A stretch of DNA of 6,132 nucleotides from assembly GCA_029932425.1 (NCBI GenBank), contig JAOZQC010000218.1:1-6132 (forward strand). Reading direction: 5' to 3'. Position 1 is the first letter of the stretch. Each line of letters begins with the position of its first letter. The notes under the pieces are model-generated. The model did not search any database, was not told where the DNA came from, and saw only the letters and a list, made by a program, of their open reading frames with translations. Positions 6,107 through 6,132 of this stretch are shown here, piece by piece. Made by a program: the position numbers and the translations under genes. The DNA comes from Planctomycetota bacterium. GTDB lineage: Bacteria > Planctomycetota > JAJSAM01.

Positions 6107-6132
6107 GGCGCGAAGGTTACAAATGACTCCCC

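Larger units (their letters stand above)
5960..6132. other. Noncoding tail with hairpin repeats
   Basis: After the membrane-protein stop this stretch holds the two repeat pairs described above and no convincing gene. At the very end GAAGG (6112-6116) precedes an ATG at 6123, which could be the start of a plus-strand gene cut off by the window, but only three codons are visible. Confidence 0.6.

Overview
The window is very GC-rich (roughly 70%) bacterial DNA holding five genes. Four lie on the minus strand in one direction and one lies divergently on the plus strand. The combination of an Hanks-type serine/threonine kinase, a large S9 peptidase, an RtcA-type RNA cyclase and a PBS-lyase/HEAT-repeat protein, with GTG and TTG starts and strong GGAGG ribosome sites, suggests an environmental GC-rich phylum such as Acidobacteriota, Planctomycetota or a related uncultured lineage. 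This placement is inference from gene style only; no marker gene is present.

Reading in the direction of transcription on the minus strand: rtcA (5247 to 4201), then after 40 bases a tail-anchored Ser/Thr kinase (4160 to 3146), then after 86 bases a cytoplasmic S9 prolyl-oligopeptidase-family peptidase (3059 to 1212), then, with its start codon overlapping the peptidase stop, an exported HEAT-repeat protein (1215 to 242). The spacing suggests one operon, at least from rtcA to the kinase and from the peptidase to the HEAT protein. Downstream of the HEAT gene (1 to 241) there is only GC-rich DNA with strong hairpins and no convincing gene.

On the plus strand, a consensus TATAAT box drives a 187-residue single-pass membrane protein of unknown function (5396 to 5959). 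It shares a 148-base divergent promoter region with rtcA. Beyond it (5960 to 6132) is a noncoding stretch with two different duplicated hairpin elements, one carrying T-rich tails.

The two most notable points are reading-frame breaks in otherwise well-conserved genes. The kinase has a 9-C homopolymer where 8 would keep the frame; as given, the frame runs open into the peptidase. The HEAT gene has lost what looks exactly like one copy of a 16-base tandem unit. Either these are sequence or assembly errors, or they are slippage-prone switches. The functional link among an RNA-end cyclase, a kinase, a peptidase and a scaffold protein is not established; the sequence shows only their linkage.
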